Source: Schleiferiaceae bacterium
GTDB taxonomy: Bacteria > Bacteroidota > Bacteroidia > Flavobacteriales > Schleiferiaceae
Reading direction: 5' to 3'
DNA length: 17,452 bases
Assembly: GCA_030831045.1 (NCBI GenBank)
Contig: JAURMB010000062.1
Coordinates: 1-17,452, forward strand
This document shows, piece after piece, positions 13,884-17,452 of the stretch. The notes under the pieces were generated by a model. It was not told the DNA's origin and ran no database searches. It saw only the letters and a list, made by a program, of their open reading frames with translations. Each line of letters starts with the position of its first letter. Positions within the stretch are counted from its first letter, which is position 1. Position numbers and translations under genes: made by a program.

Positions 13884-15034
13884 TTCCGCACCCCAATTTA
13901 GTCGCAGGGGTGCTCGAAGTGCTTGAGCGGACCTTCGGCCAACGGCTCTATGCCGACCGCGTGGTGGACCAGGTCCTGCGCGCCAACAAGCGTTGGGGAT
14001 CCCGTGACCGAGCCTTTGTGGCCGAGCACAGCTACGAAATAGTTCGCTGGTGGACCCTGCTTTGGCACCTCAATGGCGAAGAAGTCCAGATCAAGCGCAA
14101 GCAACTCAAGAGTCTTTTTGAAACCTATTGGCTCTGGCGAGAATCGGGAATGCCCCAACCCACGGATTTAGGAACGGGATTGGCCCAGAGCTACGCGCCC
14201 TGGTTCGACGAAATGGCCAGCGCAGAACTCGGGGAAGAGTGGCCGGCCTTGGCGGCGGCGCTCAACCGTCCGGCCCAGGTAATTTTAAGGGCCAACAGCC
14301 TCAAGACCAACCGTGAGGCCGTGCTGGAACGCCTTGCTGGCGAGGGAATAGCCGCAGAGCTAAGCGACGTCGCGCCCGAGGCCCTGGTATTGGCCAAGCG
14401 TCCGCGATTGCAGCACCTCGAGAGCTTCAAGGACGGATGGTACGAAGTGCAGGACGGCGGGTCCCAGCGCATTGGAGCCTACCTCGACCCAGCACCCGGC
14501 GACCGCATCCTCGATGGCTGCAGCGGGGCTGGGGGCAAGGCCTTACATGCCGCCGCATTGGCCGGCGGAAAGGCGGAGATTTTATGCATGGATATTGAGC
14601 CCTACAAGCTCGGCGAGGCCGAGAAGCGCGCCCTCAGGGCAGGAGTCAAGGGATTGCGCACCGAAGTAATCCGCTCTGCCGCCGACGTGCAGCGCCATGC
14701 CGCGTGGGCCAACAAAATGCTGCTTGACGTGCCCTGCAGCGGAACCGGTGTAATTCGCCGCGACGTCGACACCAAGTGGAAGCTCCAGCCCGAGCATTTA
14801 GAACGCACTCGAGAAATTCAGTACGCTATTTTGCGTGATTATTCCGCGGCACTCCAGCCGGGCGGACTCTTGGTGTATGCCACCTGCAGCATTTTGCGCA
14901 GCGAGAACGAGGACCAGGTTCGCCGCTTTTTAGACGAGAAGGCCGGGGCGTTTGAGCTTCGAGAAGAGGTTCGCATCAGCCCCGAGCATCCGCACAGCGA
15001 CGGCTACTATGTGGCCAGGCTTTACAAACGCTAG
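13880..15034 (+). CDS. RsmB/NOP-family RNA cytosine-5 methyltransferase
   Basis: The 384-residue product is a SAM-dependent RNA m5C methyltransferase. An N-terminal NusB/PUA-like part (about 1-180) precedes the catalytic domain. The SAM motif is ILDGCSGAGGKALH (about 209-222), and the two working cysteines are Cys286 in DVPCSGTG and Cys336 in YATCSI. DGCSGAGGK departs from the DxCAAPGGK of E. coli RsmB; from memory, similar AGAGGK forms occur in Bacteroidota relatives. The target is probably rRNA, but which base cannot be told, so I give no symbol. It starts with GTG inside the GTGA overlap with the ABC transporter stop, pointing to coupled translation. murQ follows after 12 bp. Confidence 0.9.
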   Translation: MIPHPNLVAGVLEVLERTFGQRLYADRVVDQVLRANKRWGSRDRAFVAEHSYEIVRWWTLLWHLNGEEVQIKRKQLKSLFETYWLWRESGMPQPTDLGTGLAQSYAPWFDEMASAELGEEWPALAAALNRPAQVILRANSLKTNREAVLERLAGEGIAAELSDVAPEALVLAKRPRLQHLESFKDGWYEVQDGGSQRIGAYLDPAPGDRILDGCSGAGGKALHAAALAGGKAEILCMDIEPYKLGEAEKRALRAGVKGLRTEVIRSAADVQRHAAWANKMLLDVPCSGTGVIRRDVDTKWKLQPEHLERTREIQYAILRDYSAALQPGGLLVYATCSILRSENEDQVRRFLDEKAGAFELREEVRISPEHPHSDGYYVARLYKR

Positions 15035-15046
15035 ATTTGCCCCAAC

Positions 15047-15865
15047 GTGATAACCGAAAGCCCTAGCAACCACGACCACCTTGAGACCTGGACCCTGCGC
15101 CAGCTTCTTGAGGGCATTAACGCCGAAGACCAGCGCGTGCCGCGTGCCGTGGCAGAGGCAATTCCCGCCCTCGAGGCTTTGGTAGAGCAGCTCCTGCCGC
15201 GCATGAAGCAGGGCGGACGCTTGTTCTACATTGGGGCCGGCACCTCGGGCCGACTCGGCATTGTCGACGCCTCAGAATGCCCGCCCACCTATGGCGTTCC
15301 GCAGGGAATGGTCGTGGGCCTAATCGCCGGCGGAGACGGCGCCATTCGCCAAGCCGTGGAATTTGCCGAAGACGACGCCGACCAAGCCTGGAAGGACCTT
15401 CAGGAGCACCGCATCGAGCCCCTCGACACCGTCGTCGGGATCGCCGCCAGCGGCCGCACCCCCTATGTGGTCGGCGGCCTAAACCAGGCTCGTGCCGCGG
15501 GCTGCCTGACCGGCTGCATTGTCTGCAATCCCGACTCTGCGGTAGCGGCCGCTGCGGAATACCCGGTAGTCGCGGTGGTAGGCCCTGAATTTGTTACCGG
15601 AAGCACCCGAATGAAGTCGGGGACTGCCCAAAAGTTGCTCCTTAACATGCTCAGCACCTCGGTGATGATCCAGCTGGGGCGCGTTCAAGGCTCGCGCATG
15701 GTCGACATGCAGCTCAGCAACCTCAAACTCCTCGAGCGCGGTGCCCGAATGGTCGCCGACCAAACCGGGTTGAACGAATCCGAATCCCGTGCGTTGCTAA
15801 TGGAGCAGGGCAGCGTTCGACGCGCCATCGAACAATGGAACAGCAACAACCCACCGCAGTCGTAG
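15047..15865 (+). CDS. murQ: N-acetylmuramic acid 6-phosphate etherase
   Basis: MurQ cleaves the lactyl ether of MurNAc-6-phosphate to give GlcNAc-6-phosphate and D-lactate, a step in peptidoglycan recycling. The 272-residue SIS-domain protein carries the family signatures LFYIGAGTSGRLGIVD (about 60-75), ASECPPTYG with the catalytic Glu77, VEFAEDD holding the region of the second acidic residue, and TGSTRMKSGTAQK. The C-terminal NESESRALL segment closes the fold. It begins with GTG at 15047, and no ATG lies near the expected N-terminus. It is slightly shorter than E. coli MurQ (298). No anmK, ampG-like or PTS gene is nearby; its neighbours are an RNA methyltransferase and a carotenoid desaturase. 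The final 31 bp overlap the start of the next gene in another frame. Confidence 0.96.
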   Translation: MITESPSNHDHLETWTLRQLLEGINAEDQRVPRAVAEAIPALEALVEQLLPRMKQGGRLFYIGAGTSGRLGIVDASECPPTYGVPQGMVVGLIAGGDGAIRQAVEFAEDDADQAWKDLQEHRIEPLDTVVGIAASGRTPYVVGGLNQARAAGCLTGCIVCNPDSAVAAAAEYPVVAVVGPEFVTGSTRMKSGTAQKLLLNMLSTSVMIQLGRVQGSRMVDMQLSNLKLLERGARMVADQTGLNESESRALLMEQGSVRRAIEQWNSNNPPQS

Positions 15866-17301
15866 TCGGGGCCGGCATCGCCGGAATCGCCTCAGCCATA
15901 CGCTGGGCGCGCAAGGGCTATGCGGTGCAGGTTTTTGAAGCGAATTCCTACCCCGGGGGCAAACTCAGTGAATTTCAGTTGGGCGAATACCGCTTTGACG
16001 CAGGCCCGTCCCTATTTACCCTGCCCTTTTTGGTGGACGAACTCTTCACCCTTTGCGGAGAAAATCCGCGTGAATACTTCAACTACCTTAAAAAGGCCGA
16101 GGAGTGCCGCTACTTCTGGGACGACGGTACCCGCTTGATCGCGCACAGCGATCCCGCAGCCTTCGCCGAAGAAGCCCAGAGGGTCCTGGGGGAGCCTGCG
16201 GCCAACATCATCGACCAGCTCACTCTTGCCAAGCGCCAGTACGAGGCGACCAAGGGCCTCTTTTTGGAGCGTTCCCTGCACCAGGCTTCGACCTATTTGC
16301 GGCTCGAGGCCCTGCCTGCCCTGGCGGCATTGCCCAGCCTTAAGCTGACCCAAACCATGCACGGGGTACACGCAAAACGGTTCCGCACGCCCAAGGCCAT
16401 TCAGATTTTTGATCGATTTGCTACCTACAACGGCTCGTCGCCCTACCAAGCGCCGGGCACCCTGAGCATGATTCCCCACCTGGAGTTCGGCTTTGGCACC
16501 TTCGTTCCCTACGGCGGCATGGTGGCCATCACCAATTCCCTGGTGGCCCTCGCGCAGCGTCAGGGCGTGGTCTTTCACTACGGCAAGGGCGTGGAACGCA
16601 TCAGGGTCGAGGGTCGGCGCGCCACCGGGCTGGTCGTTCAGGGTGCGGACGTTACGGCCGACGTGGTCATTAGCAATATGGACGTAACCCCGACCTACCG
16701 CCGTCTTATGCCGGACCTTCCTGCGCCCGAAAAAACCCTGGCCCAGGAGCGATCGAGCTCTGCCTTCATTTTTTACTGGGGACTGCGTCGGGAGTTTCCC
16801 GAACTCGACCTGCACAACATCCTCTTTGCCAACGACTACGAGGCGGAGTTTCGCGATTTGTTTGAGCGCAAGGTGCTGCACGACGACCCGACCGTTTACC
16901 TGCACATTACCAGCAAAGACCTCGAGGGCGAAGCCCCGGCCGGAGGCGAGAACTGGTTTGTCATGATCAACGCCCCCGCGAACTACGGTCAGGATTGGCT
17001 CGCCCTGCGCGCGCAAGCGAGGTCCGCCATACTGGCAAAAATTCAGCGAGCCCTAGGGGTAGACATTGAGCCCTTCATCGAGGTCGAGGACCATCTCGAC
17101 CCGCCCACCATTGAAGCCCGCACCGGCAGCGACCGCGGGGCCCTCTATGGCTCCTCGAGCAACAAGCCTATGGCGGCCTTTTTGCGCCACCCAAACCGCC
17201 ACCGTCGCATCGACAACCTCTATTTTGTGGGAGGAAGCGCCCACCCGGGCGGCGGTATTCCGCTTTGCCTTCTGTCGGCCAAGATTGCCGCGAACCTCTA
17301 G
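15835..17301 (+). CDS. crtD: Carotenoid desaturase of the CrtI family, probably CrtD type
   Basis: The 488-residue flavoprotein has an N-terminal FAD-binding Rossmann motif (VVVGAGIAGIASAI, 9-22), a ribose-binding Glu35 in VFEANSYPGGK, then RFDAGPSLFT. It ends with the FAD-contacting YFVGGSAHPGGGIPLCLLSAK. Members of this family desaturate carotenoids at the membrane. The start pattern (FEANSYPGGKLSEF, FDAGPSLFTLP) is, from memory, that of flavobacterial 1-hydroxycarotenoid 3,4-desaturases (CrtD) rather than of phytoene desaturase CrtI. That substrate assignment is an inference; CrtI is the alternative. No crtB, crtI, crtZ or cyclase gene is in the window. The ATG at 15835 lies inside murQ (31-bp overlap) and gives the exact family N-terminus, so the two are translationally linked. 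Confidence 0.85.
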   Translation: MEQQQPTAVVVGAGIAGIASAIRWARKGYAVQVFEANSYPGGKLSEFQLGEYRFDAGPSLFTLPFLVDELFTLCGENPREYFNYLKKAEECRYFWDDGTRLIAHSDPAAFAEEAQRVLGEPAANIIDQLTLAKRQYEATKGLFLERSLHQASTYLRLEALPALAALPSLKLTQTMHGVHAKRFRTPKAIQIFDRFATYNGSSPYQAPGTLSMIPHLEFGFGTFVPYGGMVAITNSLVALAQRQGVVFHYGKGVERIRVEGRRATGLVVQGADVTADVVISNMDVTPTYRRLMPDLPAPEKTLAQERSSSAFIFYWGLRREFPELDLHNILFANDYEAEFRDLFERKVLHDDPTVYLHITSKDLEGEAPAGGENWFVMINAPANYGQDWLALRAQARSAILAKIQRALGVDIEPFIEVEDHLDPPTIEARTGSDRGALYGSSSNKPMAAFLRHPNRHRRIDNLYFVGGSAHPGGGIPLCLLSAKIAANL

Positions 17302-17319
17302 AGTGCGCACCGGCTAAGA

Positions 17320-17390
17320 GTCAGGTCTTCGGCTGTTTGCCGCTACGGATTTTCACCCCTATCTTCCCACGGGAATTTTTGCCCGAACCC
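17320..17390 (-). promoter_or_regulatory. Cobalamin-riboswitch-like sequence, degenerate
   Basis: Read on the minus strand from 17390, this has in order a GGTTC, a small CGGG/CCCG hairpin, GGGAA (17368-17364), GGTGAAAATCC (17357-17347) and AGCCGAAGACCTGAC (17334-17320). These resemble, in the right order, the conserved elements of cobalamin riboswitches ending in the B12 box. The core CCCGCnACTGT segment between the last two is missing or collapsed. The element points into the 3' end of the carotenoid desaturase gene, with no minus-strand gene close downstream. It may be a relic, an antisense regulator or a chance match. Confidence 0.3.
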
Positions 17391-17401
17391 CCTTAACCAT
17401 A

Positions 17402-17440
17402 GCACAATGGCCCTTGGATCCCTACTCTTTCGCATTGTGC
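17402..17440. repeat. 8-bp inverted repeat across a possible start codon
   Basis: GCACAATG (17402-17409) and CATTGTGC (17433-17440) are perfect inverted repeats 23 bases apart. The first arm ends with the ATG of the possible gene at 17407, so an RNA hairpin would bury that start codon. The pairing is real, but its meaning is unknown. Confidence 0.4.
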
Positions 17441-17452
17441 GCATTCCCAAAC
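17407..17452 (+). CDS. Possible start of a further gene, cut by the window end
   Basis: An ATG at 17407 opens a frame of 15 complete codons with no stop before the window ends (MALGSLLFRIVRIPK). It resembles an N-terminus with a short hydrophobic stretch and a basic end. There is no Shine-Dalgarno, and only a weak -7-like TATCTTCC at 17360-17367. The spacer 17302-17406 holds no other coding signal that I can see. The piece is too short to name a product or to be sure it is a gene. Confidence 0.35.
   Translation, partial: MALGSLLFRIVRIPK

Noticed and set aside
16012..17016. A 334-codon open frame on the minus strand opposite the carotenoid desaturase.
   Set aside because: It is a shadow of the GC-rich desaturase gene. 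No domain or motif is visible, and the sense frame is fully conserved.
1..17452. Search for mobile elements, CRISPR arrays, tRNA or rRNA genes and defence genes.
   Set aside because: I saw no transposase motif, terminal repeats, regularly spaced repeats, tRNA-like cloverleaf or defence domain. The window is ordinary chromosomal housekeeping sequence.

Overview
This is a gene-dense chromosomal window of housekeeping genes, almost certainly from a member of the Bacteroidota. It is visibly GC-rich for that phylum; I did not count the GC content. Four things support the assignment. Several start codons are preceded by the Bacteroidota sigma factor -7 box (TAnnTTTG, here TACCTTTG or TATCTTCG). I see no convincing Shine-Dalgarno sequence upstream of the genes. 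The signal peptidase I is of the long form. The window also carries a carotenoid desaturase of the type I associate with flavobacteria. Protein details point loosely to a Flavobacteriales-like, possibly aquatic lineage; genus and species cannot be told from the sequence.

Layout. (1) Positions 1-3661, plus strand: a translation block of rpsI (3' end only), rpsB, tsf, pyrH and frr, followed by a MarR-type regulator. Hairpins with terminator character separate rpsI/rpsB, rpsB/tsf and tsf/pyrH. (2) Positions 3622-5238, minus strand: pgi, whose 3' end overlaps the MarR gene by 40 bp. (3) Positions 5270-5293: a perfect 9-bp inverted repeat whose arms are the -7 boxes of two divergent promoters. One drives pgi. 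The other drives 5301-9048: an Nfu-type Fe-S scaffold, a gamma-carbonic-anhydrase-fold protein, signal peptidase I and an unrecognised exported protein. (4) Positions 9139-10758, plus strand: a carboxyltransferase subunit of a biotin-dependent acyl-CoA carboxylase, with its own promoter in a repeat-rich 90-bp spacer. (5) Positions 10788-12065, minus strand: a nucleotide-sugar dehydrogenase. (6) Positions 12135-17301, plus strand, divergent from the previous gene: a tight operon-like run of an ABC exporter half, an RsmB/NOP-type RNA cytosine methyltransferase, murQ and a carotenoid desaturase. (7) Positions 17302-17452: a short spacer with a cobalamin-riboswitch-like sequence on the minus strand and the possible first codons of another gene.

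The genes cover translation (S2, S9, EF-Ts, RRF, rRNA methylation), UMP phosphorylation, central sugar metabolism, Fe-S cluster delivery, protein export, acyl-CoA carboxylation, surface-polysaccharide precursor oxidation, cell-wall recycling and carotenoid synthesis. I do not see a mobile element, a CRISPR array, a tRNA or rRNA gene, a defence island or a clearly new multi-gene system. The observations most worth a second look are regulatory: very short or absent 5' leaders, the palindromic divergent promoter, the repeat cluster before the carboxylase gene and the riboswitch-like tail. One unrecognised exported protein and one ABC exporter with altered catalytic residues also deserve attention. 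No stretch longer than 300 bases lacks a gene.
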